Of a stretch of DNA of 64,000 bases, positions 1-11,229 are shown one piece after another. A program made the translations under genes and the position numbers. The first letter of the stretch is position 1, and each line of letters starts with the position of its first letter. The stretch covers positions 261,027,921-261,091,920 of the forward strand of contig CM037879.1 in the NCBI GenBank assembly GCA_021292165.1, written 5' to 3'. The DNA comes from Shinisaurus crocodilurus (Eukaryota > Chordata > Lepidosauria > Squamata > Shinisauridae). The notes beneath the pieces are model-generated. The model ran no database searches. It saw nothing but the letters and a program-made list of their open reading frames with translations, and had not been told where the DNA came from.

Positions 1-1510
1 TTGTGAAAAATCTTATGACCCATGCCTCCCATGTGTTAACGGCCCAAAATTTAGGCTTAGGCAGGACGAGTTTGCATTTTTTTAGTTTATGCTCTGTCTC
101 TGGACTAAAAAAAAAAAGCATATTCAATTAAATGAACGGCGTAGCTCCCAAGATTAGTAGAAAGAAATACGGTTGGGCCAACCGCCAAGCTGCACTGCTA
201 TGTACTTGTAAAATAAACAATTTATAGTTGAGGGGCTACTCACACCTCCCCTGGAGTCAGTCCAAACCTCCCCTGGGGAGGCGTACCCCACAGGTTAAGA
301 GCCCCTGCATTAAGCAGTTCACTAAATGGCTCGTATTAAAAGACCTAGCAATAAGATGCCTCAACCACAGCAAATTCACAGCAAAAAAAGGGAAACGTGA
401 GACAAACTAACCACAAGGCACTTGAGACACCACGCCCGCAAGCAACAGAAAGAGATCGCCCTCCTCTCAGCCGGGTCCTGAGCCAAGAAAGGGCACACTC
501 ATCAACACGTCGGACTCCCCTCCAGACAGCAGAACACCAGGAGGGGCAAGATGGAAAAAGCCTCTTCCTAGGCAGATGTCCTACTGTAATTCACAGAGCC
601 CTATCTGGATGTTCAAAAGCTGGTTGGTTCATCATGGGAGTGGAGTCGCACCATGTAGCCCCACCCCCAATGTCTTGCACGTGGCACAGCCCCAACCGCC
701 AGCATCCACGCATACAGCTCGACCGTCTGTAGAAGGGAGGCCTACATGCGTACAACTGTATGCACATCGCCCTCCACGTGAGCCCGAGCCCCACACTACC
801 CATACCCAAATAGAGCTAGGATACAGTGCTGAAGGTAGCACAAACACCTTCACACACACCAAAAGTGGCAGCAGTTCCCTTATGAAGGCTTCTAAGGCTG
901 GGCAGGTGGAAATAGCCAGGGCCAGATGGCAAACACAGACTCTTTCTCCCCTCCATTGATAAAGCAATAATCAAACCAACAGATAAGAGAGCAGCAATAA
1001 AACAATTCCAGCCAAATGTGAAAGCCTGGGAAAATTTAGGAAATCTTTGCCTGGGGCCAAATAGACATCAAGTAGGCACCAGGCAAACCTTCCTGGGAAG
1101 CAAAGAACATAAATTTTGCTGGCATATTTTCTTGTAGAGATCATAGACATACGTATATCCTCAAGAGTACCATGAAAGCATATACAAGAGATCACATCCT
1201 TTTACTCGAAATGAATTAATCTGGAATAACTACCATATTCTGTTTTCATAGGGAGAACGGACACGATTAAGAGTTGCATTCCACCTACAAACATGCGCTG
1301 AAAGGATAGGAAATCTACACTTTCACTATGTTTTAATTATCTGACTAAGTAAAGAAGGTCAAGCAGGTTATGGGATAAAGGATCCCATATGAGCTCCAAG
1401 GTTCTCCAAAAATCCAGCATTAAGATTCCAGAGAACATAGCTTGTTTGATAATAGGCTAAGGAAAATGAACAAGTAGGTGAGTAACTTTGCCCCCTAATT
1501 CAGCACCTAC
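1..1510. other. Unassigned DNA, no gene recognised
   Basis: No coding region, SINE, LINE or terminal-inverted-repeat element was recognised here. Short reading frames around 400-960 run on both strands with no conserved motif, so I treat them as chance. The stretch at about 630-800 is somewhat richer in C and G than its surroundings. Confidence 0.5.
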
Positions 1511-1885
1511 ATAGGAACATAGGAAGCTGCCTTATACTGAGTCAGACCATGGGTCCATCTAGCCCAGCAGGGCCGGTGCTACCATTAGGCCAACTAGGCA
1601 GCTGCCTAGGGCGCAGGGCTAAAGAGGGCGCCAGAAACACCTTGAAAAAAAATACAGCACTCTCAAGTGGGAAGGGGGAGCGCTAAATATCTGATCTTGC
1701 CTAGGGCACCAAACTGCCTTGCACCGGTGTCCTGTAGCCCAGTATTGTCGACAGTGACTGGCAGCAATGGCCCTTCAGGGTTTCAGGCAGGAGTTTTTCC
1801 TGCCCTACCTGGAGATGCCAGGGATTGAACGTGGAACCTTCTGCATGCAAGCAAAGCATGTGCTCTTCCCATGAGCTATGGCCCC
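1511..1885 (-). repeat. tRNA-Ala-like SINE, split by a hAT MITE
   Basis: On the minus strand the head reads like a tRNA-Ala(TGC) gene: a box-A-like GCTCATGG, a GCATGC-rich anticodon arm and a box-B-like GGTTCAATCCC derivative. The body ends in the family's common tail, seen on the plus strand as ATAGGAAGCTGCCTTATACT. The SINE occupies 1511-1567 and 1743-1885; the gap is the MITE at 1568-1734. Many diverged copies of the same family occur in this window. It is a retroposon, not a functional tRNA gene, because the acceptor stem does not pair and a long non-tRNA body follows. Confidence 0.85.
1568..1734. mobile_element. Non-autonomous hAT MITE, 167 bp
   Basis: The ends are inverted (CAGGGCCGGTGC left, GCACCGGTGTCCTG right) and the element is flanked by the exact 8-bp duplication TAGCCCAG at 1560-1567 and 1735-1742. 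CAG-starting termini plus an 8-bp duplication are hallmarks of the hAT superfamily. It lies inside the Ala-type SINE, whose sequence continues on both sides, so it is younger than that SINE. A second copy of identical length lies at 52554-52720 in the opposite orientation. There is no coding capacity. Confidence 0.9.
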
Positions 1886-2060
1886 ACCTACATGCTTGCT
1901 GCACAAAATACAGGGCTGGAGTAGTTCTTGCCTATAAAATTTACAATCCACATTAACTGGGCAAGTCAGAGGTGGAGGAAGATGTCAGAGACCAACACAT
2001 TAGTAGTGGGCTAAGGAACACAGGAATGTAGGAACAGAGTATCGAGGAACCTCTGGTACA

Positions 2061-2229
2061 ATGGCTCACACTGGCTCAGCTTGTCTGAGCATGGAAAGCT
2101 AAGCAGGGTCAGGCCTGGTTGTTACTTGGATGGGAGACCCTTCCTCTAGTTTCCTGCATTGAGCAGGGGGTTGGACTCGATGGCCTTGTAGGAGGCCCCT
2201 TCCAACTCTATGATCTATGAATCTATGAA
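2061..2229 (+). repeat. 5S rRNA-derived SINE with CR1 tail
   Basis: Positions 2094-2139 closely match the internal part of vertebrate 5S rRNA (GCTAAGCAGGGTC, then TTGGATGGGAGACC), which holds the 5S internal promoter. About ten bases later the sequence becomes the CR1 3' end (TTGGACTCGATGGCCTTGTA) and finishes in a CTATGAAT-type terminal repeat. The 5S head would supply pol III transcription and the CR1 tail would recruit CR1 reverse transcriptase; that role is inferred. The 5S part is incomplete and diverged, so this is not a 5S gene. Remnants of an Ala-type SINE tail follow at about 2231-2270. Confidence 0.85.
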
Positions 2230-2877
2230 TGCTGGGCTAGATGGAGCAATGGTACTTCCTATGATCCTGTGTACAGGTAAGTGGATGCTAATTATGGGAA
2301 AGTATTATTAAAGAAGTGGGGCTTCATGGTGGCTTTGCAGAGAGGGACAGACATACAATCAGTGCCAATCCATCCCCAGCAGATGCTGAAAAAGAACTAA
2401 TACAGGCACAGCCTGGCCAAAGTGGTGGGTGAAAAAACAAGAAGAAATATATATTAAAAAATACATCTTCATTTATGTTCAAAATGTACTACTTAACAGC
2501 ATTTGCAGCTTTGTGGCGTTCCTTGTGTAATTGCATGATTGACTCATTTACAACAAAAAAAAATTTTTTTTAATCCCAACAACCTAAAAACAGCACACAG
2601 CTTCTTCAGGTCACCTTGACTTTAAAATAAACTCATAAAACCACACACTGGAATAATCATGACTAGGAAAGACAGAAGACTACCACAGGAGAAAGGAAGT
2701 AATCACATTTCATTACTACTATCTTAAAAAGAGCACTGGGTTCCGCCTTATTAGTGATTACTAATCAAGCTTGCAAATGAAGTTCACAAAACAGACTAGC
2801 CCCCAGACAGTTTCAGTATTCTGCTTGCCTACATATGCCACATGTGGTACATCAGTGGCCCGAAAGGGGAAAATTAA
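2230..2877. other. Unassigned DNA
   Basis: Apart from the short Ala-SINE tail remnant at about 2231-2270, I see no gene or recognised repeat. The stretch is A/T-rich. Confidence 0.45.
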
Positions 2878-3003
2878 AATATTTATTTGCTACATTTATA
2901 TGCTCCCTGTCTTCTGTGGAACTCAAGGCAGCAGAGAGTTCCCAGGTAGTCTCCCATCCAGGCCATAACCTGCTTAGGTTCATCAAGGTTGATATATCAT
3001 GTG
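2878..3003 (-). repeat. 5S-derived SINE with L2-like tail
   Basis: Read on the plus strand, a tail ATTTATATGCTCCCTGTCTT...GGAACTCAAGGCAGC is followed by CTCCCATCCAGGCC...ACCTGCTTAGG, which is the reverse complement of the 5S-rRNA internal region. The tail differs from the CR1 tail of the copy at 2061 and resembles the 3' end seen on L2-type elements. Only the 3' half of the 5S head is clear and divergence is high. Confidence 0.6.
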
Positions 3004-3236
3004 TTTACTCTTTTCCACATTAGAGCAGCTTTCCTGCCTAGAGAAAGCCTTACTTGCTAAAGGAGAGCAGTGAGTGACTATTTACAAGCCTTTGCTAACA
3101 TGCCCTCCAACATTTTACAGATGAACATGGGGACACAATTGTAGCATCCCTATTCTCACATGACAATTTACTTCCCAGGGCATTCCACACCCAACATCAT
3201 TGTTGAAGGCTCTCCTCCATCAGTTGTATGCTGTAT

Positions 3237-3341
3237 TCATAGATTTCATAGATCATAGAGTTGGATGGAGTTGGAAGGGGCCTACAAGGCCACCGAGTCC
3301 AACCCCCTGCTCAATGCAGGAAACTAGAGGAGGGGTCTCTA
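3237..3341 (-). repeat. 5S/CR1-tailed SINE, 5'-truncated
   Basis: The minus-strand CR1 tail (plus strand CATAGATTTCATAGATCATA, then CACCGAGTCCAACCCCCTGC) is followed by the short linker AGAGGAGGGGTCTC, where the 5S head would begin. The head is missing: the sequence joins an Ala-type SINE directly. Confidence 0.8.
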
Positions 3342-3344
3342 GTT

Positions 3345-3546
3345 GCAGTGCAATGCAGAAGGTCCCAGGTTCCATTAGACAGAACGGTGACATCCCTAGG
3401 TTCAATACCGGGCATCTCCAGCTGGAAAAATACGGCTGGAAAAAACCCTGCCTGGAACCTTGGAGAGCCACTGCCAGTCAATGTGGACAACACTGGGCTA
3501 GATGGACCAATGGTCTGACTCTGTATAGGGCAGCTTCCTGTATCCT
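3345..3546 (+). repeat. tRNA-Ala-like SINE
   Basis: It contains GCAGAAGGTCCCAGGTTC, a second GGTTCAATACC box-B-like site and the common body and tail ending GGCAGCTTCCTGTATCCTA. The first half of the tRNA-like head is lost at the join with the neighbouring 5S/CR1 SINE. There is an internal repetition of the box-B region. Confidence 0.8.
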
Positions 3547-4286
3547 ACAAGATGTTGTTGACAGTTCAAAATGCACCTCAGCTGCAGTGTGACACTTGGC
3601 AGGCGGTGCACTGTGTGGTGCTTTGGTGCATCCACATACAGATGTGCATCAGAGACCAGATCCATCAACTATCACTGCCCACTCAGACATGCAATTTCTA
3701 CGAGACCCTGGGAGGAAGCTGAAGCCTTAAGAATGGCATCACAAGGTAGTCTCAAAAGGCAACAATAGGGACAGTGATTTCCCAGGGACAGGAGAAAGGC
3801 AGGATATAAATGTATGGTGATTGGCACTGATTGGCACTGAAGAGACTGGAGTGCAAGGACTACTAAAGGAGAAGCACTACAACTTGCTGGAGTACAAGGA
3901 CAACAGGAGCTGCAAGGGAAGGGTGTGGCCTGAGAGCTTAAAAGGAAGGGAGAGGCCTGGGAGCTCATTCTGTTCCTGACTCCCAGCTGAGCAGGAGCAC
4001 AACAGGAGAGAGGCTCCAGCTGTTTTCGGGACTGTGATAAGGCAAGCAGGCTCTCAGAGAGAGAGCGAACAGGGAGAGCAAACAGGAGTTTGGCAGCGGA
4101 GTTTGGCAGGGAAAGTCAAGGGGGAGGTCCCTAAGAAATTTTCTGGATTTGTTTGTTTGTTTTGTTCCAATACCTCACACTTATAGACCAGGGGGACTCT
4201 GTTATTAACATTCAGGGAAGGCAGGATAAGGCACCAGCCATTCCAGTACGAAAAGAAAGGCAGAAACATAAAGGGAACTGAGAACT

Positions 4287-5318
4287 ATGGAAGGAAAGGA
4301 ATCTGCAGTGGTGGTGACCTGCAATGTGTGTGCAATGTTTGTTTTCCTGCCTGAGGGCAACATGGCCTACACGTGCAACAAGTGCAAGCTGGTCACGCTG
4401 TTGGAAGAAAAGGTCAGAGGACTGGAGCAGCAAGTGTCAACCCTCAGGAGTATAAGAGAAAGTGAGGAGTTCTTAGACAGAACGGTGGATCTACAGCACC
4501 AAAGCACAGTACAGGAGCCAGAAGGGCAACGGCAGGATGAGGCGGAGTCGGAGACTGCGGAGGCAAGGGAAAATAACGTAGGGGGAATTCCCTGGAAAAG
4601 GGTGAGTGTTAGGAGCAGAAGAACTAGAAGACATTTTGCGCCTGTGGAAGCAGTGGAGCTATGGAACCGCTTCCATGTACTTGAGGACGAGAGCAGAGGA
4701 CAGCCTGCAGAGGACGAATTACCGGGCACCCAACATGACAGCGAGCAAGAGGCTGAAGGTCAGTCCAGTGGAGGCAATCAAACCAAAGCCTACAGCAAGA
4801 GAAAGAGAAGAGTACTAGTAGTGGGTGACTCCCTTCCTGCGGGGGATCAAAGCCAAAGTATGTCGCGAAGACCCATGAACTCGCCAGGTGTGCTGTCTCC
4901 CCGGGGCACGGATTAAGGATGTGACAGAGCAGCTGCCTGAGGCTCATACAGCCCACTGACACATACCCCTTTCTTCTTTTCCACGTGGATACAAATGATA
5001 CTGCCAAGCGGAGTTACAAAGAAATCACGGCAGACTTTGAAGAGTTGGGAAGGGAACTCAAGAACTTTGGGGCCCAGATAGTCTTCTCATCCATCCTTCC
5101 AGTACTTGGAAGAGGAATAGAAAGGGAAAGAAAAATACTCCCGAGTGAATGACTGGCTACGAAGGTGGTGCCGATGTGAGAGATTTGGATTCTGGGACCA
5201 CGGGCTACACTTCCTAGAAGATGGACTTCTGGCAAAGGATGGGTTGAACCTCACAAGGACTGGGAAGAATGTGTTTGGCCACAGCATGAGGAACTTAATC
5301 AAGAGGGCTTTAAACTGA
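4287..5318 (+). pseudogene. CR1-A ORF1 (RNA-binding/esterase), broken
   Basis: ORF1 of CR1 encodes a nucleic-acid-binding protein that in many copies carries an SGNH-type esterase domain. The first frame (4287-4916, 209 codons) has paired cysteines near the start (CNVC and CNKCK), then a predicted coiled coil (about residues 38-60), an acidic middle, and the esterase block-I motif VLVVGDSLPAG at about residues 175-185. Later esterase blocks continue in other frames to about 5318: an HVDTNDT-like block at about 4981-5004 and a DGLNLT-like block near 5240. Family members usually have HVGTNDT and DGxHLT, so the Gly and the catalytic His appear replaced as well. Several frameshifts and stops disable it. 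Confidence 0.8.
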
Positions 5319-5464
5319 ATCCAACAGGGGAGGGAGACATAAACTCGGGGGTTCCAATGGAAGAAGGCCTCTGTGCCACAATGGAGAGAAAAGCTCCAGC
5401 GGTGCCCAATGATCGTCTACCACAAAATGTAGGGAAAAAGTAGGAGTATAAAGCACATAGTCTT

Positions 5465-8191
5465 CGATGCCTCTATACTAATGCCCAGAGTATGGGCAAC
5501 AAACAAGACGAACTTGAACTCTTGATACATGAGGGCAAGTACGACTTGATAGGGATAACTGAAACCTGGTGGGATGACTCCCATGGCTGGAATACAGCAA
5601 TTGAAGGGTATAACATGTTCAAAAGGAACAGAAGCAACAGAAAGGGAGGTGGAGTTGCGCTGTATGTTAAAGATACGTTTCTTTGCACAGAGATACAGGA
5701 AGAGGAGCTTGGCAGCCCCATTCAGAGCATCTGGGTTAAAATAAATGGGGCAAAGAATACAACGAACATGGCAGTTGGAGTCTACTACCGACCACCCAAT
5801 CAAGGAGAAGACGAGGATGAAACTTTTGAAAAGCAAATTGCAAATGTTTCAAGGAGGCATGATGTGGTAGTAATGGCTGACTTCAATTTCCCTGATATCT
5901 GTTGGGAGACTTATTCAGCCAAGAAATTCCTGAGTTGTGCTGCTGATAACTTCCTCCTACAGAAAGTGGAGGAAGGAATTAAAGGAGTGGCTATCCTTGA
6001 CCTGATTCTAACCAACAGAGACGAGTTAGTGGATAAAGTGGCAGTTTCGGGAACTCTGGGGGAAAGTGACCATGTTATACTTGAGTTCTTGATTCTAAAG
6101 GGAGCAAAAGCTGAGTGTAGCCAAACACGTACCCTGGATTTTAGGAAAGCCAGTTTTAACAAACTCAGAACAATGATAAGTGAGGTCCCATGGCAAGCGA
6201 CTCTAATGAGTAAAGGAGCCGAGGATGGGTGGGAGTTTTTTAAAAAGGAAATTTTAAAGGCACAATTGCAAACAATTCCCACAAGGAGAAAAGGCAGAGG
6301 GCAACAGAAGAAGCCAATGTGGCTTCACAATAAACTCAAAGATGACCTGAAAAGAAAAAGGACACATATAGGAAGTGGAAGGAAGGACAGGCTACAAGGG
6401 AAGAGTACAGGCAGGTAGCACAGAACTGCAGGAATAGTGTCAGGAAGGCTAAAGCTGAGAATGAACTAAGGCTTAGCGAGGGATGCTAAAAACAACAAGA
6501 AAGCTTTCTTCAGATACGTGCATAGTAAAAGACAGAGGAAAGAAATGGTGGTTCAACTACGCGATGAGGATAACAGAAGACAAGGAAGAGGCAGAAGTGT
6601 TCAATTCCTACTTCGGCTCGGTCTTCTCCCAAAAGAGAGTCTATGACCTCCCTGGCAAACCTGAAGAGCAGATTGAAGGGGCAGGATTGCAGCTTGAGAT
6701 TGATAGGCAAATGGTCAAGGAGCACCTGATTACTCTGAACGAGTTTAAATCTCCAGGGCCTGACGAGCTGCATCCTAGAGTAATAAAGGAACTGGCAGAA
6801 GAACTCTCAGAACCACTGTCTTTGAGAAATCATTTGAGAAATCATGGAGGACAGGTGAAGTGCCAGATGACTGGAGGAGGGCAAATGTTGTTCCCATCTT
6901 CAAAAAGGGCAAGAAGGAGGAACCTGGGAACTATAGGCCAGTCAGTCTGACATCAATCCCTGGGAGAATTTTGGAGCAGATTATAAAGAAGTCAGTCTGC
7001 AAGCACCTTGAAAACAATGCGGTGATTACTACAAGCCAGCATGGATTTGTCAAGAACAAATCCTGCCAGACTAATCTGATCTCATTTTTTGACCAAGTAA
7101 CCTCCCTTGTGGACTGTGGGAATGCTGTGGACATAATATACCTGGACTTCAGCAAAGCTTTCGACAAAGTGCCTCATGATATCCTGATTAGCAAGCTAGC
7201 TAAAAGTGGGCTAGATGGAACAACTATCAGGTGGATCCACAATTGGCTACAGAATCGGACTCAATGGTTCCTTCTCAAACTGGGGAGAGGTAACGAGCAG
7301 GGTACCACAGGGCTCGGTCCTGGGCCCGGTGCTCTTCAACATTTTTTTTAATGACTTGGATGAGGAGGTGCAGGGAATGCTTATCAAATTTTCAGATGAC
7401 ACAAAGTTGGGTGGAACAGCTAATACTCTGGAAGACAGAAACAAAATTCAAGGAGATCTCGATAGGCTGGAGTGCTGGGCCGAATACAACAGAATGAAAT
7501 TTAATAGGGATAAATGCCAAGTGCTGCACCTAGGGAGAGGAAACCAAATGCAGAGTTACAGAATGGGGGACACTTGGCTCAACAATACCACAAGTGAGAA
7601 GGATCTTGGAATTGTGGTAGATCACAAACTGAATATGAGCCAGCAATGTGATGTGGCTGCAAAGAAGGCAAATGCTATTTTGGGCTGCATTAATAGAAGT
7701 ATTGCTTCCAAATCACGGGAAGTGATAATTCCCCTTTACTCGGCACTGGTTAGGCCTCATCTTGAGTAGTGCGTCCAGTTCTGGGCACCACACTTTCAGA
7801 AGGACGTAGACAAACTGGAGAGGGTTCAGAGGAGGGCAACAAGGATGAAAAGGGACTGGAAACAAGGCCCTATGAGGAGAGACTGAAAGAACTGGGCATG
7901 TTTAGCATTCAGAAGAGGAGACTAAGGGGAGATATGATAGCACTCTTCCAGTACTTGAAGGGTTGTCACACAGAGGAGGGCCAGAATCTCTTCTCGATCA
8001 TCCCAGTTTGCAGGACACGGAATAATGGGCTCAAATTACAGGAACCCAGATTCCACCTAAATATCAGGAAAAATTTCCTGACAGTCAGAGCAATAAGACA
8101 ATGGAACCTACTACCTAGGGAGGTGGTGGGCTCTCTCACTCTGGAGGCATTCAAGGTGCGGCTGGACAGTCATCTGTCAGGGATGCTTTGA
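5465..8191 (+). pseudogene. CR1-A ORF2 (endonuclease/reverse transcriptase), broken
   Basis: ORF2 makes the nick and reverse transcribes the element. The endonuclease runs in one frame from 5492 to about 6350: ETWWDD (catalytic Glu at residue 24), YRPPNQ, ADFNFPDICWE, and SDHVILEF near 6065. Frame is lost at about 6350 (a 1-base change in an A-rich run relative to CR1-B), near 6820 (rearranged copy of TTTGAGAAATCAT), and at about 7263 (14 bases present in CR1-B are missing). A TAC-to-TAG nonsense change lies at 7767-7769, and there is a small deletion near 7845. RT motifs YLDFSKAFDKVPHD and FSDDTKLGG are still visible. Its occupied sequence GTAGTAATGGC at 5867 is the empty-site equivalent of the hAT insertion in CR1-B. 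Confidence 0.9.
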
Positions 8192-8410
8192 CCTGGATTC
8201 CTGCATTGAGCAGGGGGTTGGACTCGATGGCCTTGTAGGCCCCTTCCAACTCTACTTTTCTATGATTCTATGATTCTATAGGATTGTCCCAAGTAAACAG
8301 AGACAGTTGGAGCATATGTGCTCATGTGGGCCAGAGTTCTGCTGATATGCATGGCCACAGCAACATATGCAGGAGCTCAGCATGTACATCAGAGACCACA
8401 GAATGTTACC

Positions 8411-8560
8411 CTATTTATTATTCCATACATTTATATCCTGCCTTTCTTCTTCCATGGAACTCAACGCAGCGTATGTGGGATTCTCGGGCAGTCTTCCATC
8501 CAGGCGCTGACTGATCCCAGACCTGCTTAGATGCAGCAAGGTGGCTGCATCATGTGCTGA
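8411..8560 (-). repeat. 5S-derived SINE with L2-like tail
   Basis: The plus strand reads ATTTATATCCTGCCTTTCTT, then GGAACTCAACGCAGCG, then GGCAGTCTTCCATCCAGGC...CCAGACCTGCTTAG. The last part is the reverse complement of the 5S-rRNA internal region. The architecture matches the copy at 2878: 5S-type head, non-CR1 tail. The head is degraded. Confidence 0.6.
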
Positions 8561-10295
8561 TAGGCCATGCCCTGCGACCAAAGGATCAAGGGTGAGTGGG
8601 CACATGCCATCATGCACTGCTGTTCTTAACCTTATTTCAGTGGGGCTTGCAATGGGACCAGAGGGTTATGCAGCTAGCAGCACTTGCTAAGACCGCACCC
8701 TGTGGCATCAGTAGAGGAGCTCTGGTCATCGCCATCAACAGAGCTGTGATTTCCCATGAAATGGGGGAGGGGTGCTTTTGAAGAGGTTCATTCTCGCATG
8801 GTGCCAGTTTAATGTTTAAGCACCAATCTGTGAACCGGCAATATTTCTATTGTTTTGCATGATCTGTCTTTCTCATACACCCACATCAAAGGAGCCAAAG
8901 GGAGCGTTGCTCCTTAAAACAAGGTCGTTAAATTTGGATGATGCTGGGAAAGAATTACTCCCTGACAAAAATCCTTTAATGCAAGAGCAACTCGTAGAGT
9001 TATGGTGCACAAGTCTACATACTGATAGCACCGTCCCTTCCCTCACACTAATTACTCTGAAATCTCATCCAGCAGTTCCATGCATATTTAATAGCATCAG
9101 GAGCCTTTCAAGCACGTTGCTATTGTGTGTGATGATATTGGCTACAATTGTAAATTATTAACTTCACTAACAAAACTTCTGTTGAATAAATTCACACGGC
9201 TGCGGGTCTTGATTTGTTTGAGGGGTTCCCCTGGCCCCCACCATTGAAGTCAGGCCCTGTTTGTGAATTTCTCTGCCATTAGTATTCTGTCTGAGTTTCC
9301 TGAAGCGCTGTACTACTGGTGAGGATCATTGCTCTGCTTGCGATGAAGCCTCAAGGGAAGATTTGGTTGCTTTACGTCACTCTGCAAGAGCTTCAGACCA
9401 AACTGAAGCCAATGCCACCACTGACTTTTCCAAGTGCCAAAATGCTCTCTCCAATGTCATGTCTAATTTCATAGCTAATTATGCCTTTTTGTGTGTGTCA
9501 AGGACAGAGTAAATATCCTGAGGTACTGATCGGCTTTTCTTCTTCCTTTTCTTTACCAAAGGTTAATGTGGTTAAAATTAATAATGCTACTTGGATGCAC
9601 AAGACTTCCATTAATCTCGAATGCCTGTTCAAACTACTTCTGCTTTGTATTTAAAAGTAGGAGACGGGAGGGGAAGAATGAAGGCTGTAAAAGGTTTGGA
9701 CTCTAAACTCATCTGCTCTACAAATTAATCTCTCCATTCTCAGTGCCCAATTCATTAACAAGCAACAACAGGGTGAGAGATGTGTCCATTGTTCTCCAAG
9801 TACGTACCGGTATACACACACAAGCTCGATACTGCCAATCTGTCACCGCTGCTGTGCTAGCTTGTTTGTGAAGCACCTGGAAGAAAATTAAAGGACCACA
9901 CACAATCTGTGTAAGAAGATTCTTGATTGGGTTGACGGCAAAACAGTATCACCTGGTTCGATCCCATTTTATGGATTTCTCACTGATCTCAAGTACTGTA
10001 GAGGGTGATTCATGTGTTACCAGCAGCACTGTGTTACCGGCAGTAGTGTGGGTTCACTAGGACCTCTTTCTTCCCGCACTGCTCCAGTGAACAACTGTAT
10101 CCAGGAAGCATATGGGCAAGGCCGATGATGTGGTATATCACCACCTGAACTCCCTTTCTCCTGAGTGGGAGTTGATTGGTCAGTAAGAAACTATGTAATT
10201 GGCTCCTGCATGGACAGGCATGGGAAGAAGCCACAGGGATGCATCTCCCCACATTGCTGCCAGTAATTCATGAATCATTTCTAAATCTTTTGTTC
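8561..10295. other. Unassigned DNA, possibly single-copy
   Basis: No reading frame with recognisable motifs, no SINE or LINE, and no terminal inverted repeats were seen. It is one of the longest stretches free of obvious repeats in the window. Confidence 0.5.
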
Positions 10296-10470
10296 ATCTA
10301 TCTGTCTTCATTCAGTTTTCATGCCACCTTTCAACCAAGCTGATCCCCAAGGAGGCTTACACAATGACTAAATATTAGAATTAAAGCCAAGGACAACAAT
10401 AAATATAAAGCAGAACTTAAACTGTAGCAAATGGCAAATAAATTAAAAGCATTTACTCTTCCAGCAGGAT
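10296..10470 (-). repeat. Probable L2 3' end fragment
   Basis: The plus strand has TTCATGCCACCTTTCAACC...CCAAGGAGGCTTACACAATG followed by an A-rich stretch. This resembles the reverse complement of the 3' untranslated end of L2-type elements found elsewhere in the window (compare 45385 and 62594). No coding part remains. Confidence 0.45.
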
Positions 10471-10496
10471 AAGCGTTTTGACCAGCTTTTCAAGGC

Positions 10497-10565
10497 TGCA
10501 TCCTATATACACTTATCTGGACTCAACGGGCCTTACCTGTGAGTAGATATGCTACGACTGAGTTA
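10497..10565. mobile_element. Degenerate CAATCCTATGC-type palindromic MITE
   Basis: GCATCCTATATACACTTATC and GTGAGTAGATATGCTACGAC form a weak palindrome whose ends resemble the CAATCCTATGC termini of the Harbinger-type MITEs in this window. No target duplication can be read. The assignment is tentative. Confidence 0.4.
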
Positions 10566-11032
10566 TAAATGTGAGAAGCAAAATGGCTCTGTTTACTCTT
10601 CCTGGGAAGGGAGATCCACAGCAAAAGTGCCATTTTGGTATGCCTTTCTGAGGGCCTCAGGACATAACAATATCACACAGATATAAATATGGGCAATAGT
10701 ATCTCTTGAGTATCGAAGGCCTGAGTTTAAATACAGTCTCTAAACATGGGGAGCCTGGGGCAAATTGCTCTCTTTTAATCTGTTTTATGGCACATGTTTC
10801 TTGCGTGTTAAGCACTGTAACATACTCTGTACACTGAAAAGCGTTCTACATATACATAATGGAAATAGAGATCCCTCTCCTGACAGTGCACAGTGCACAG
10901 GACACCACAGGACTAGCCTGCAAGAAGAGGCAGAAAAACACCAATACTCTTTCTAATCCAACTTCCACTGTCACTCAAGGTACCTCTTAAAAACTTAGCC
11001 ATCAATCCTCGAGTCCATAGCCCTACATACAT

Positions 11033-11229
11033 CATGGAACAAAGGAGATTGCCTTATATGAGTCAGACCTTCTGTCCATCTAGTCAAGTATTGTCAACAC
11101 TGACTGGCAGCAATGTCTCTCCAGGGTTTCAGGCAAGATTATTTCCTAGCCCTACCTGTAGATGCCAGGGGTTGAACCTGGGATCTTCTGCATGCAAAGC
11201 AGGTGCTCTTTCACACTGACCTATGGCCC
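11033..11229 (-). repeat. tRNA-Ala-like SINE
   Basis: The plus strand carries GGAGATTGCCTTATATGAGT (tail end), ACTGACTGGCAGCAATG (body), the box-B complement GGGGTTGAACCTGGGA, and GCATGCAAAGCAGGTGCTCT from the anticodon region, ending at CTATGGCCCC. Orientation is minus and it is nearly complete. Confidence 0.85.

Larger units (their letters stand above)
3826..8281 (+). mobile_element. CR1 LINE (CR1-A), near full length
   Basis: A non-LTR retrotransposon of about 4.5 kb with, in order: a 5' leader (3826-4286), a broken ORF1, a broken ORF2 (endonuclease then reverse transcriptase), and a 3' end finishing in the CR1-typical ATTCTATG-type repeats at 8262-8281. CR1 elements copy themselves by target-primed reverse transcription and usually lack a poly(A) tail. 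Both frames carry several indels and a nonsense change, so the copy is dead. It is very similar to CR1-B (from about 17738), which allows breaks to be assigned to one copy or the other. The 5' boundary is approximate: the leader starts near a repeated TGATTGGCACTGA at about 3821-3840. Confidence 0.95.

Noticed and set aside
2061..2142. Possible 5S rRNA gene
   Set aside because: Only the internal part matches, both ends of the 120-base gene are missing, and a CR1 tail follows.
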